Shown here in pieces: positions 26,293-34,933 of a DNA stretch of 64,000 bases. Under the pieces are notes generated by a model. It saw only the letters and a list, made by a program, of their open reading frames with translations. It searched no databases and was not told the DNA's origin. The stretch is from Euzebya tangerina (GTDB lineage: Bacteria > Actinomycetota > Nitriliruptoria > Euzebyales > Euzebyaceae), in NCBI RefSeq assembly GCF_003074135.1, contig NZ_PPDK01000001.1, forward strand, positions 2,356,001-2,420,000, written 5' to 3'. The first letter of the stretch is position 1. Every line of letters starts with the position of its first letter. A program made the translations under genes and the position numbers.

Positions 26293-27657
26293 ATGCCGAT
26301 CATCGAACCCCGCGAACTTGCCAGTCGACTGCCGGCGTCCCTCCGGATGGGCACGGCGACGTCCTCCTACCAGATCGAGGGGGCCACCGACGTCGATGGT
26401 CGTGGCGTGGCCAACTGGGACACCTTCTGCGCCAAGCCGGGCACGATCGATGATGGGTCGAGCGGCGCCGGTGCCTGCGACCACTACCACCGGTATCCGG
26501 CGGACGTCGCGCTGATGGCCGAGATGGGCCTGGACGTCTATCGCTTCTCGGTGGCCTGGCCGCGGGTCGTTCCGCAGGGCAAGGGGGCCGTGGAGCAGCG
26601 TGGCCTGGCCTTCTACGACCGCCTGGTGGACGAGCTGCTGTCGGCAGGCATCGAGCCGGTCCCCACCCTGTACCACTGGGATCTGCCCCAGGCGCTGGAG
26701 GACACCGGTGGGTGGACCAACCGGGACACCGCCGGTCGGTTCGCCGACTATGCCGGCATCGTGGTGGACCGGCTGGGTGACCGGGTCACACGGTGGGCGA
26801 CCCTCAACGAGCCGTGGTGCTCCTCCCACCTGGGCTATCACAGCGGGACACACGCTCCGGGGGAGCGGGATGCGGGCAAGGCCATGGCGGCTGCCTACAA
26901 CCTGCTGCGCGCGCACCACCTGGGGGACCAGGCGATCCGGGCGGCCCACAGCGACGCCGAGGTCGGTGTGGTCCTCAACGTCACCACGGTGCGGGGTGAT
27001 GACGAGGAGGCCGTGCGGGCGCTCGATGCCATTCGGAACCGCTGGTGGCTGGATGGCTGCATCAACGGGACGGTGCCCGAGGACGCGCTGGCCGCCTGGT
27101 CTCTGGTCGCCGAGCCGGACGTCCGCGCGGGTGACCTCTCCGGCGCTCGCCCGGACTGGCTCGGGATCAACTACTACTTCCCCGACTACGTCACCACCGA
27201 TCCGTCGGCCGAACCGCTTCCCGACGCCTGTGTCGAGCCGGCGCGCACCCAGCCATACGACGGGCCCACAACAGCGATGGGCTGGCGGATGGAGCCGGAG
27301 GCGTTCCGGGATCTGCTCCAGCGCGTGCACCGCGAGTGGGGGCCCATCCCGATCGCCATCACCGAGAACGGTGCCGCGTTCGACGACGACCCGCCGGTCG
27401 ACGGTCGGGTTGCGGACCCGCGCCGCACGACCTATCTCAGCGAGCACCTGGCCGCCCTGGCGGAGGCGATCAACAGTGGCGTGAACGTGACGGACTACAT
27501 GGCATGGTCCTTCATGGACAACTTCGAGTGGTCCTTCGGGTATGAGAAGCGCTTCGGGATCGTCTACGTGGACTACGAGACCCAGGAGCGCACCATGAAG
27601 GACAGCGCCCACTGGTACGCCGAACTCGTGGATGCGCTGCAGAGTCGGCGCTCCTAA
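26293..27657 (+). CDS. Beta-glucosidase, glycoside hydrolase family 1
   Basis: A 454-residue GH1 enzyme with the full (beta/alpha)8 set of motifs. N-terminal substrate loop GTATSSYQIEGA, acid/base Glu173 in ATLNEPWC, nucleophile Glu358 in ITENGAAF, and the aglycone-side block MAWSFMDNFEWSFGYEKRFG. Retaining hydrolysis of beta-linked glucosides or galactosides. No signal peptide, so it acts on imported or internal sugars. No sugar transporter or regulator gene is adjacent; it looks like a single-gene unit. Confidence 0.95.
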   Translation: MPIIEPRELASRLPASLRMGTATSSYQIEGATDVDGRGVANWDTFCAKPGTIDDGSSGAGACDHYHRYPADVALMAEMGLDVYRFSVAWPRVVPQGKGAVEQRGLAFYDRLVDELLSAGIEPVPTLYHWDLPQALEDTGGWTNRDTAGRFADYAGIVVDRLGDRVTRWATLNEPWCSSHLGYHSGTHAPGERDAGKAMAAAYNLLRAHHLGDQAIRAAHSDAEVGVVLNVTTVRGDDEEAVRALDAIRNRWWLDGCINGTVPEDALAAWSLVAEPDVRAGDLSGARPDWLGINYYFPDYVTTDPSAEPLPDACVEPARTQPYDGPTTAMGWRMEPEAFRDLLQRVHREWGPIPIAITENGAAFDDDPPVDGRVADPRRTTYLSEHLAALAEAINSGVNVTDYMAWSFMDNFEWSFGYEKRFGIVYVDYETQERTMKDSAHWYAELVDALQSRRS

Positions 27658-27716
27658 CCCCAGCGGCGCGGCATGGTCGCGTCCGCTGGCCGCCGAAGTG
27701 GTCCGTCCCCAGGGAG

Positions 27717-27722
27717 TAGCGT
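27717..27722 (+). promoter_or_regulatory. -10-like TAGCGT, leaderless spacing
   Basis: TAGCGT ends 6 bases before the ATG at 27729. Confidence 0.4.
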
Positions 27723-27728
27723 CAGCCC

Positions 27729-28532
27729 ATGACCACCGCAGCACGGAGCACGCTCGCCGACCTGCACCGCCAGGGCACGTTCATCCTGGCCAACGCCCAC
27801 GACGCCGGCTCAGCGCGACTGCTGCAGGCGCTGGGCTTCGACGCCGTCGCCACCACCAGTGCCGGCTACGCCGGGACCCTCGGGCGGCAGGACATGGCCA
27901 TCCGTCGAGAGGAGCTCCTGGAACACGTCGCGGTCGTCACGACGGCCGTGGACATCCCGGTGTCGGTTGACGCCGAGCGCGGGTTCGGCGACACCCCCTC
28001 GGCGGTGGCAGAGACGGTCGACGCCCTGGCGGAGGCCGGTGCAGCAGGCTGTTCGATCGAGGACTACAACCCGGACTCCGGTGCCATCCAGTCGGTCGAG
28101 GAGTCCGTCGAGCGCCTCGAGGCCGCCGTCGGGTCTGCGACGGCACACGGCATGGTGATCACGGCGCGGGCCGACAACCACTTCCACAGGGTGGATGACC
28201 TGGATGACACCATCCACCGACTGCAGGCCTACGCCGCGACGGGAGCCCACTGCGTCTACGCGCCGGGCTTGCGGGACATCGAACAGATCACGCGCGTGGT
28301 CACCGAGGTCGACGCGCCGGTGAACGTCCTGCTGTACCCGCGCGGCCCATCGGTGTCAGAGCTGGCTGCGGTCGGCGTACGCCGCGTCTCGGTGGGGAGC
28401 TTCCTGTTCCACGCGGCCACCAAGGCCTTCGTCGACGCAGCGCGCGTGCTCGCCACCGACGGGATCCTGGACGCGGAGGCGGTCCGCTCGGACCGGGACC
28501 TGCTCCGGGCCGCGTGGCCAGCCGGGGCCTGA
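27729..28532 (+). CDS. Isocitrate lyase/PEP mutase superfamily protein
   Basis: A 267-residue protein of the PEP mutase/isocitrate lyase superfamily (COG2513 type). Active-site blocks: LANAHDAGSARLLQALGFDA, TTSAGYAG, PVSVDAERGFGD (metal-binding acid), GAAGCSIEDYNP and VITARADNHF. The KKCGH lyase loop of isocitrate and methylisocitrate lyases is replaced (TLGRQD), so substrate may differ: 2-methylisocitrate, oxaloacetate or a phosphonate-type acid. Single gene, cytoplasmic. Confidence 0.87.
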   Translation: MTTAARSTLADLHRQGTFILANAHDAGSARLLQALGFDAVATTSAGYAGTLGRQDMAIRREELLEHVAVVTTAVDIPVSVDAERGFGDTPSAVAETVDALAEAGAAGCSIEDYNPDSGAIQSVEESVERLEAAVGSATAHGMVITARADNHFHRVDDLDDTIHRLQAYAATGAHCVYAPGLRDIEQITRVVTEVDAPVNVLLYPRGPSVSELAAVGVRRVSVGSFLFHAATKAFVDAARVLATDGILDAEAVRSDRDLLRAAWPAGA

Positions 28533-28558
28533 CCACCGATCTCTCAGGGCGGCCTGGC

Positions 28559-28564
28559 TACTGT
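28559..28564 (+). promoter_or_regulatory. -10-like TACTGT, leaderless spacing
   Basis: TACTGT ends 7 bases before the ATG at 28572. This supports that ATG over a GTG at 28563 that would lie within the promoter. Confidence 0.4.
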
Positions 28565-28571
28565 GGCGGCG

Positions 28572-29285
28572 ATGACGCAGACCGACTCACCCGCCCAGTC
28601 CGAACCCGTCCGCCAGTTCCGCTTCCGGCTTCCGCCCGGTGGGTGCGACATCATCCTGGTTCGCCACGGCGAGTCCCAGCCGGCCGTTCCCGGCGTGGCC
28701 TTCCCGACGGTCAACGGGCAGGCCGATCCACCACTGGCTGACGAGGGCCACCGCGAGGCCCGGGCGATGGCCGATCGGTTGCGGCACGAGGACGTCAGCG
28801 CGATCTACACCAGCAGCCTGACCCGAACCAAGCAGACGGCGGCACCCCTGGCCGAGTACCTGGGGATCACGCCGGTCGAGGAGCCCGACCTGCGCGAGGT
28901 CTACCTGGGGGAGTGGGACGGCGGTGAGTACCGGATTCGGATGCGCAGCGGGGATCCGCTGGTGGCCGACATCGTCGCCCAGCAGGACTGGGCACCGATT
29001 CCCGGGGCGGAGTCGATGGCCGATCTCTGCGCCCGGGTGAAGCCGGCGCTGGAGCGCATCGCCGCCCGGCACGCCGATCAGCGTGTGGTGGTCGTCGCCC
29101 ACGGCGGCGTGATCGGAGCGGCGCTGCACCTGGCGACCCGCGCCGACCAGTTCGCGTTCGTCGTCTCGGCCAACGCCTCGATCTCACACCTGGTGATCAC
29201 CGAGGATCGGTGGATCCTGCGCCGGTTCAACGACACCGGTCACCTGGCAACCGATCTGGACAAGCCGGTTCAGCCCATGACCTGA
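28572..29285 (+). CDS. Histidine phosphatase (phosphoglycerate mutase-like) family protein
   Basis: A 237-residue protein with the RHG motif IILVRHGESQP near residue 30 (phospho-histidine) and the second catalytic His in VVVVAHGGVIGAAL near 180. Middle blocks AIYTSSLTRTKQTAAPLAEY and REVYLGEWDGGEYR are typical. Likely a phosphatase with broad or unknown substrate. Its last 16 bases overlap the end of the opposing DUF3097 gene. Confidence 0.9.
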   Translation: MTQTDSPAQSEPVRQFRFRLPPGGCDIILVRHGESQPAVPGVAFPTVNGQADPPLADEGHREARAMADRLRHEDVSAIYTSSLTRTKQTAAPLAEYLGITPVEEPDLREVYLGEWDGGEYRIRMRSGDPLVADIVAQQDWAPIPGAESMADLCARVKPALERIAARHADQRVVVVAHGGVIGAALHLATRADQFAFVVSANASISHLVITEDRWILRRFNDTGHLATDLDKPVQPMT

Positions 29286-30100
29286 TCGGGGACCAGGAAG
29301 TCCAGCAGCTGCTCCACCGCGCCGATCAGGGGGGTCTCGAGATCCGCGAGGGAGGAGACCCCTCCAAGGGCCCGTCGCCACACGTCACGGTGATCCCGGA
29401 CACCCAGCGCCGCGGCCACGCCTTCCTTCCAGGGGCGACCCCTCGGGACGTCCGGCCAGGCGGGCAGGCCGAGCACCCGTGGGCGGACACCGGCCCACAC
29501 GTCGACGTACGGGTGGCCGGCGATCAGGACGTGGTCCTGGGCAGCCTCGGCGGCAATGCGAGTCTCCTTGGAGCCCGGGACGAGGTGGTCCAGCAGGACC
29601 CCAAGTCGTCGTGTCGGCGACGGCTGGAACGCGCGGATGGCAGCCGGCAGGTCGTCGGCGCCGTGCAACGGCTCGACCACGATGGCGAGCTCACGCAGCT
29701 CCTCGCCCCAGACCTTCTCCAGCAGTTGGGCATCGTGTTTGCCCTCGACCCAGATCCGACTGGCGCGGGCCACCTTCGCGGTCTGGGTCGCGGCCACCCG
29801 CGCGCCGCTGGCGGAGGTCAGTGTGGCCGGTCGGGAGATGCCGACGCCGCCCTTGGTCAGCCGGATCGGCTTGCCGCCCTGCGCGAACCGGTCAGCTTCG
29901 AAGGGAAAGGCTCGCCGCCCCCCGTCGTCATCGGCTTCGAGGATCACGACCCCTGACTCGTACTCGACGACCGTTCCCTCGAAGCGGCTGACCCGGTCGG
30001 TCAGGCGGAGCCCGAGCCGGAGGGTCACGTGTCGTGGTGGCGGCTGCTTCTTGGCGGGCACGGCCAAGACGTCGGCCGCGTAGCGGGGACGGCGGTTCAT
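29270..30100 (-). CDS. DUF3097 family protein
   Basis: A 276-residue protein of the DUF3097 family, found almost only in Actinomycetota. Features seen: N-terminal RRPRYAADVLAVPAKK, an OB-like part (RFEGTVVEYESGVVILEADD), and a conserved toprim-like region (ASRIWVEGKHDAQLLEKVWG, LGVLLDHLVPGSKETRI, HVLIAGHPYVDVWAGV). The EGKHD and LLDHLVPGSK blocks resemble Toprim catalytic acids, hinting at nucleic-acid work; that is inference. Start chosen at MNRRPRYAAD, the family N-terminus. Convergent with the phosphatase gene. Confidence 0.85.
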   Translation of the reverse strand: MNRRPRYAADVLAVPAKKQPPPRHVTLRLGLRLTDRVSRFEGTVVEYESGVVILEADDDGGRRAFPFEADRFAQGGKPIRLTKGGVGISRPATLTSASGARVAATQTAKVARASRIWVEGKHDAQLLEKVWGEELRELAIVVEPLHGADDLPAAIRAFQPSPTRRLGVLLDHLVPGSKETRIAAEAAQDHVLIAGHPYVDVWAGVRPRVLGLPAWPDVPRGRPWKEGVAAALGVRDHRDVWRRALGGVSSLADLETPLIGAVEQLLDFLVPDQVMG

Positions 30101-30162
30101 GGGCGGATGACCGTACGACAGTGGCCCGCGGATTCGCTGCAACGGGGACGGGGACTGTGACT

Positions 30163-30179
30163 GTCAAGAAAGTCTTGAC
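30163..30179. promoter_or_regulatory. Perfect palindrome over the -35 element
   Basis: GTCAAGA-AAG-TCTTGAC, a perfect 7-3-7 inverted repeat. Its right arm contains the -35 TTGACG (30175-30180) of the Clp-N/HTH gene. A second palindrome lies 28 bp away centre to centre. Confidence 0.75.
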
Positions 30180-30203
30180 GCGTCCTGGATGTCAACCTAC
30201 GGT
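30175..30203 (+). promoter_or_regulatory. Promoter TTGACG-17-TACGGT, leaderless
   Basis: -35 TTGACG and -10 TACGGT with an optimal 17-base spacer. The expected start site falls on or next to the ATG at 30210. Both elements are covered by palindromes, so a bound repressor would block the polymerase. Confidence 0.7.
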
Positions 30204-30207
30204 TGAC
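30191..30207. promoter_or_regulatory. Perfect palindrome over the -10 element
   Basis: GTCAACC-TAC-GGTTGAC, a perfect 7-3-7 inverted repeat with the same GTCAA/TTGAC ends as the repeat at 30163. It covers the -10 TACGGT and ends 2 bases before the ATG. Probable operator pair. Confidence 0.75.
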
Positions 30208-30209
30208 GC

Positions 30210-31226
30210 ATGACCATTCCGCCATACCGCCTCGACGACCTGATCGCCGCCGTGACCGCTGACGGCCGTGCAGCCGACCCGCTCGGTGACGTCAGGCGCG
30301 CCGTCCAGACAGCCGAGCAGCTGGGGGAGTTGGCGGATCACCTGGTGGGCCACTTCGTCGACGAGGCCCGGCGCGCCGGCGCGTCGTGGGCCGACATCGG
30401 GGCCAACATGGGGGTCACCCGTCAGGCGGCTCAGCAGCGCTTCGTGCCCCCCAACGCCGATGAGCCACGGCCGGTCGAGCCGTCGGCCTTCGACCGCTGG
30501 AGCGAGGCGGCACGCGATGCTGCGGCCGCCGCCATCGAGCGGGCGCGCCAGGCCCAGCGCGACAGCGTGGGCGGGGAGGACCTCTTCCTCGGTCTGCTGG
30601 ACCAGCTCGACTCGATGGCCGAGCAGGCCTTCGAGGCCTTCGAGGTACCACTCGAGCAGGTCCGGGAGGCCGCACTCAAGGCCTTCGGACCGCCCGCCTC
30701 ACCTCTGGCGAAGCAGGGCGGCGACCGGCCAGAGACAACCTCGACCGAGGATGGCTCTGTCGACAGCCCAGACGGGTCGGACGACGCCCGGGGGACCGAT
30801 CAAACCGTCGACACCGTCGCCACCGACGAGGTCGACGAAGCCCACGAGACCGAGCAGACCGACGGTGACGATCAGGCGGACGACGCTGACCAGGCCGCTG
30901 CGACGGCCGGCCGGGACGAGGGGAGTGCCGGCTTCGACCGCGGCTCGACTCGCGACGAGGTGTGGGAGGCCTTCGAGCGAGCGGGTCGCCATCGCGGCCC
31001 GCGGCGCACGGACGAGCTGCCACCGTTCCCGTTCGGTCGGGACGCCTCCCGCTTCATCCAGATGGCCCTGCGCGAGGCCCTCCGGACCGGCAGCGGCTCG
31101 GTCGGCCCGGAGCACATGCTCCGTGGACTCCTCCGCGACGACACCTCACCGGCGTGGGCTCTCCTCCGCAGCCTCGGCATCACACGGGAGCAGGCGGAGG
31201 AGTGGCTCCGAGACCAGCGATCCTGA
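30210..31226 (+). CDS. Clp N-terminal repeat protein with N-terminal HTH (probable regulator)
   Basis: A 338-residue protein. An N-terminal helical domain has a helix-turn-helix-like stretch (SWADIGANMGVTRQAAQQRF). Two Clp-N repeat halves follow, one near residues 95-150 (GGEDLFLGLLDQLDSMAEQA) and one near 285-335 (VGPEHMLRGLLRDDTSPAW). They are separated by a strongly acidic, probably unfolded stretch of about 90 residues. No AAA module, so it is not a Clp ATPase. The two perfect palindromes in its own promoter suggest autoregulation, possibly sensing proteostasis through the Clp-N part; both points are inferred. Confidence 0.85.
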   Translation: MTIPPYRLDDLIAAVTADGRAADPLGDVRRAVQTAEQLGELADHLVGHFVDEARRAGASWADIGANMGVTRQAAQQRFVPPNADEPRPVEPSAFDRWSEAARDAAAAAIERARQAQRDSVGGEDLFLGLLDQLDSMAEQAFEAFEVPLEQVREAALKAFGPPASPLAKQGGDRPETTSTEDGSVDSPDGSDDARGTDQTVDTVATDEVDEAHETEQTDGDDQADDADQAAATAGRDEGSAGFDRGSTRDEVWEAFERAGRHRGPRRTDELPPFPFGRDASRFIQMALREALRTGSGSVGPEHMLRGLLRDDTSPAWALLRSLGITREQAEEWLRDQRS

Positions 31227-31233
31227 CAGCGGC

Positions 31234-32070
31234 TCAGCCGGCGGTGCGCATCGTCCCCCACCTGGCCATGGCGACGCAGTACACCGCGTAGCAGAAGAAG
31301 CCAGCGCCGATCAGAGTCAGCAACGGGAGCCCGGCCCCAGAGCCGGCGAGTGTCTGGATCGCCTTGTCCACGCCGCCGGCCTCCGAGGAGTCGGACTGCA
31401 GGGCGGCTTGACCGAAGAGGACGCCGACGGTGCCGAAGACGAGCCCGCGGGTGACGTGACCGGCGACGCCGGCCCACCTGGTCACCGACTTCTGAGTCCC
31501 GGTCGGCTGCCGGAGCTGGTCCATGAAGTCGCGGGTCCAGGCGTCCTTCAACTGGCTGATCGCAACCCCGAACATCACCAGGGCGATGATCGCGACCAGG
31601 AACCGGCCGCCAGGCAGCTCGAGGAGCCGTCCCGTCAACTGCTGGCTCGAGCCGCTACCGCCGCCCCCGCCGCCCGATCCGGTGATCTCCGAGATCGCAT
31701 AGAACGTCAGCCCGCCGTAGATCACGAATCGGACGACGTAGCTGATGCGCATCACAACGCCCTTCATGCCGTCCTCGCCACTCGGATTGATGAAGGCGTG
31801 GAGCAGCCTCAGGAGCGCGTACCCGGCGAGGCCGACAGCCAGCAGGCTGAGCAGCACGGTGCCGTAGGACTGCTCTGACAGCTGAGCGATGGCGCCCTGG
31901 GAGCTGGCGTCACCCTCAGCGCCACCAGCGAACCCGACCGAGGCGGCGATGGCGCCGATCACGGCGTACAGCACACCCTTGGCGAGGAAGCCGATCGAGC
32001 CGAAGCGTTCGACCCACTCACTGCTGAGGAAGGAGTAGGCGGCTGCACGAGTTTGGTCTGAGGCTGTCAC
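31234..32070 (-). CDS. DUF1206 integral membrane protein
   Basis: A 278-residue protein with three DUF1206-like modules, each a pair of membrane helices: GFLAKGVLYAVIGAIAASV, VRFVIYGGLTFYAISEITG and HVTRGLVFGTVGVLFGQAAL. A six-Gly stretch lies between modules two and three. GTG start chosen for the strong GGGGAAGGGGG upstream and because it begins just before homology. DUF1206 proteins are common in Actinomycetota; function unknown. Convergent with the Clp-N gene, 7 bases apart. Confidence 0.85.
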   Translation of the reverse strand: MTASDQTRAAAYSFLSSEWVERFGSIGFLAKGVLYAVIGAIAASVGFAGGAEGDASSQGAIAQLSEQSYGTVLLSLLAVGLAGYALLRLLHAFINPSGEDGMKGVVMRISYVVRFVIYGGLTFYAISEITGSGGGGGGSGSSQQLTGRLLELPGGRFLVAIIALVMFGVAISQLKDAWTRDFMDQLRQPTGTQKSVTRWAGVAGHVTRGLVFGTVGVLFGQAALQSDSSEAGGVDKAIQTLAGSGAGLPLLTLIGAGFFCYAVYCVAMARWGTMRTAG

Positions 32071-32133
32071 GTGTGCCCCCTTCCCCGATGTGTCACCCGT
32101 GACGCACACCGAAGTGGACTCCGCCGCGCGGCG

Positions 32134-32139
32134 TAGGCT
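32134..32139 (+). promoter_or_regulatory. -10-like TAGGCT, leaderless spacing
   Basis: TAGGCT ends 7 bases before the ATG at 32147. It supports this start over an upstream GTG at 32090. Confidence 0.4.
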
Positions 32140-32146
32140 GGCGGCG

Positions 32147-33337
32147 ATGCTCGAGAACCTCTCACCGCTGCCGCCTGACCCGATCCTCGGCACCACGGTT
32201 GCGTGCCGCAACGATCCGAACCCCAGCAAGGTCGATCTGGGTGTCGGCGTGTACAAGGACGCTAGTGGCAACACGCCGGTCTTCGAGGCCGTCGCCGAGG
32301 CCGAGCGTCGGGTGCTGGCGGACCAGACCACGAAGGTCTATGTGTCCCCGCCCGGGGATGAGCGGTTCATCGGCGGCATCACCCGCCACCTCTTCGGAGC
32401 CGACCATCAGGTGGTGACCGATGGTCGAGTGGGCGCCGTCCAGGCGCCCGGTGGGTCGGGGGCACTCCGTGTCGGGGCCGGGCTCCTGCTCCGCGCGCAG
32501 GCCCACACCGAGCTGTGGGTCTCGACGCCCACGTGGGGCAACCACGTCCCACTCCTCGGAGCGGCCGGGCTGGACATGCAGCACTACCCCTACTACGACA
32601 AGGGGGCGCACGAGATCCAGTTCGACGAGATGGTCCAGACGCTCAAGGAGCGCGGCCCCGGCGACGTGGTCCTGCTGCACGGCTGCTGCCACAACCCGTG
32701 CGGCGCCGACCTGACCCACGAGCAGTGGGACGTGGTCGGCGATCTGGCCGACGAGCGCGGCTTCACCCCCTACGTCGACCTGGCCTACCACGGCCTCGGC
32801 GAGGGCATGGACGCCGACGCCTACGGGGTCCGGATGCTGGCGGACCGGCTCCCCGAGATGCTGGTCAGCTACAGCGCCAGCAAGAACTTCGGGCTCTATC
32901 GGGAGCGGACGGGGCTTGCGTTCACGGTCAACGCCACCGCCGAGGGCGCGAAGACGGACACGTCCCAGATGGCCAACATCGCCCGTGAGCTGTACTCGAT
33001 GCCTCCTGCACACGGCGCCTCGATCGTGGGGGAGATCCTGGCCGACGAGGAGCTGACGACGCTGTGGCAGGACGAGGTCGCGACGATGCGTGAACGCATC
33101 AACGGTCTTCGTGCGCTGCTGTCGGACGAGCTGCGTGAGGCGACGCAAACCACTGAGTTCGACTACATCGCAGGCGAGCGCGGGATGTTCAGCTTCCTCG
33201 GCCTCTCACCGGAGCAGGTCACGCAACTGCAGGCCGAGCACAGCGTCTACCCGATCCCCTCGAGCCGCATCAACATCGCCGGGGTGACGGAGGAGAACGT
33301 CGACTACGTGGCACGCTCGATCGCCGCTGTCGTCTGA
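32147..33337 (+). CDS. Aspartate/aromatic amino acid aminotransferase, class I
   Basis: A 396-residue PLP enzyme of the AspC/TyrB branch. N-terminal LPPDPILG and VDLGVGVYKDASGNTPVFEA, substrate loop and Trp (STPTWGNHVPLL), PLP ring contacts HGCCHNPCGADLTHEQW and PYVDLAYHGLGEG, and the Schiff-base Lys in SYSASKNFGLYRERTG. It moves amino groups between aspartate or aromatic amino acids and 2-oxoglutarate. The SxSKNFGLYxERxG form is typical of enterobacterial-type AspC/TyrB. Single gene. Confidence 0.93.
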   Translation: MLENLSPLPPDPILGTTVACRNDPNPSKVDLGVGVYKDASGNTPVFEAVAEAERRVLADQTTKVYVSPPGDERFIGGITRHLFGADHQVVTDGRVGAVQAPGGSGALRVGAGLLLRAQAHTELWVSTPTWGNHVPLLGAAGLDMQHYPYYDKGAHEIQFDEMVQTLKERGPGDVVLLHGCCHNPCGADLTHEQWDVVGDLADERGFTPYVDLAYHGLGEGMDADAYGVRMLADRLPEMLVSYSASKNFGLYRERTGLAFTVNATAEGAKTDTSQMANIARELYSMPPAHGASIVGEILADEELTTLWQDEVATMRERINGLRALLSDELREATQTTEFDYIAGERGMFSFLGLSPEQVTQLQAEHSVYPIPSSRINIAGVTEENVDYVARSIAAVV

Positions 33338-33431
33338 CCGGCGTCCACGCGAAGAAAGCCTGATTCGGCAACGCAACTTTCGGGGCGACTGCGAGTCCAA
33401 TGCCTGAGAACCGACACGAGGGGCTTGCACA

Positions 33432-34256
33432 ATGCTGAACGGATTGAAGGGGGCCATCACCGGCGCGATCGGTGCGGGCTTGGTGATCGCGCTGGTCGCG
33501 GTCGGCGTCGTCGACTTCTCGCTGCCCGACGCGTGGTCGCCGGACGCCATCGCGAGGAACCTGGCTGATGATCTGGTCGACGTCGAGGAAGCTCTCGAGG
33601 TCAAGGAGCCGGCGACCATCGTGACCGTAGAGCCGATCGCCCTCGACTGCCGCGCCCGGGTCCAGGCGACCGTGCCGGTCGAGGGCATCCGCGAGGTCGA
33701 GGTCGCGGGCGTCGTGATCCGCACCGACACGGTGACCGTCGACGCCGAGGGCGACGTCGACACCTGTGTGGACGCAGACCAGGTCGAGATCCGTCAGTTC
33801 GCCGATGGTGGCTGGTTGGTCGACATCCCCGGGGAGGCAATCCAGTTCGTCCGACCGCGGGTCGACATGGTCGCGAGCGCGGAGAACGTCGAGTACGACA
33901 AGGGCTTCGTCGGAGAGCTGACCGACCTACTGCCCGGGGTTGCCGATGGCGACTCGATGATCCCGGCAGCCTACGCCTTCGCCCAGCAGGTGATCGGCGG
34001 TGACGCGTGCATGCGAGAGGCGTTCGACGTCACCAGTCAGGCGCTCGAGCAGGCCTACGTCGATCAGGTCGTGGCACAGGGGCTCGATCCCGAGCAGGTG
34101 GAGGTAACCATCGGTGACCCTGATTTCGACCAGAACAGATTGCCCGACGAGACAGGTGACATAGACTTTGTCGTGCGCAACCAATCGGTACGATGCATGC
34201 TTGCACCTGGAGCACATGACGGGGCTCAGCCCAGCTGGGACGAGTCGGCTCCGTAA
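33432..34256 (+). CDS. Membrane-anchored extracytoplasmic protein (DUF4230-like)
   Basis: A 274-residue protein with one N-terminal hydrophobic segment (ITGAIGAGLVIALVAVGVV), probably an uncleaved anchor, and a mostly beta extracytoplasmic part. The region around VAGVVIRTDTVTVDAEGDVD and GGWLVDIPGEAIQFVRPRVD resembles DUF4230, but I am not sure. Two Cys pairs could form disulfides. The following strong terminator ends the transcript. Role unknown. Confidence 0.72.
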   Translation: MLNGLKGAITGAIGAGLVIALVAVGVVDFSLPDAWSPDAIARNLADDLVDVEEALEVKEPATIVTVEPIALDCRARVQATVPVEGIREVEVAGVVIRTDTVTVDAEGDVDTCVDADQVEIRQFADGGWLVDIPGEAIQFVRPRVDMVASAENVEYDKGFVGELTDLLPGVADGDSMIPAAYAFAQQVIGGDACMREAFDVTSQALEQAYVDQVVAQGLDPEQVEVTIGDPDFDQNRLPDETGDIDFVVRNQSVRCMLAPGAHDGAQPSWDESAP

Positions 34257-34371
34257 ACGGGATGACGGGTTCTGATGTCGAGGTACGCACCTCCGACACA
34301 GCCGTCAACGACACAACTTCACAGCCCGGCGGTCAGCCGATCCCCCTCACCTTGGCTGGCCGCCGATCGAT

Positions 34372-34426
34372 CTGGCCACCTGCGGCCTTACCCCTCAAGA
34401 GGTCGCAGGTGGCCAGCTTCCTTTTC
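34372..34426 (+). terminator. Strong rho-independent terminator
   Basis: CTGGCCACCTGCG at 34372-34384 pairs perfectly with CGCAGGTGGCCAG at 34404-34416 (13 bp), followed by CTTCCTTTTC. It serves the plus-strand gene; the convergent minus-strand gene ends at the T-run. Confidence 0.9.
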
Positions 34427-34925
34427 AGGCCTCGCCGGTCATGCCCTGGATCCGGCCACGGAGATCCTCCAGTGCTCGGACGTCCTGCGACGCCGTCGAG
34501 TGGGTCTGGCGGACCGCCAGGTCGGCCGCAGCGGCCTCGATCGCGGCAACTGACACCTCGATCTCAGCGATCGCCGGCTCACGAGAACCGACGGGAAGGG
34601 TTGCGGCCTTGATGAGCCGCTGGTCGGTCTGGCGGACGTGCTCCTCCAGTTCGACCCGAAGTTCCAGGCCGGCCACATCCTCATCGAGGGAGGCGGACAC
34701 GGTCCGCAATGTCTTCGAGACATCAACCAGACGGCGGTGCAGCTTCGCCTCAGGAGTGTGTGCTCCGGCCCACTCCTTCGGTGCGCCGTGGTCCATCCCG
34801 AGGTCGAGTTGGACGGCCTTGGCCTGGCGTTCCTGCCCCTTCTTGGCCAGCGCCACGACGAACGCGATGCCGACCCCGACCACAGCGACGACACCGAGCA
34901 GTGAGAGGATCAACAGGGCGCTCAT
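34425..34925 (-). CDS. Membrane-anchored coiled-coil hypothetical protein
   Basis: A 166-residue protein with one N-terminal membrane helix (LLILSLLGVVAVVGVGIAFV), a KK stop signal, and a long helical part rich in Leu, Ala, Arg and Glu that looks coiled-coil from about residue 65 (LHRRLVDVSKTLRTVSASLD, LELRVELEEHVRQTDQRLIK). The helical part faces the cytoplasm by the positive-inside rule. Last gene of the SPFH/zinc-ribbon cluster, 8 bases after its neighbour. It might play the role of a PspA- or stator-like helper; inferred from position only. Confidence 0.75.
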   Translation of the reverse strand: MSALLILSLLGVVAVVGVGIAFVVALAKKGQERQAKAVQLDLGMDHGAPKEWAGAHTPEAKLHRRLVDVSKTLRTVSASLDEDVAGLELRVELEEHVRQTDQRLIKAATLPVGSREPAIAEIEVSVAAIEAAAADLAVRQTHSTASQDVRALEDLRGRIQGMTGEA

Positions 34926-34933
34926 GGGGGCTC

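Noticed and set aside
30268-31878. Long 536-residue reading overlapping the Clp-N gene
   Set aside because: It is Ser/Arg/Pro-rich frame-shadow composition and runs on into the opposing DUF1206 gene. The Clp-N frame has clear domains and a promoter at its ATG.
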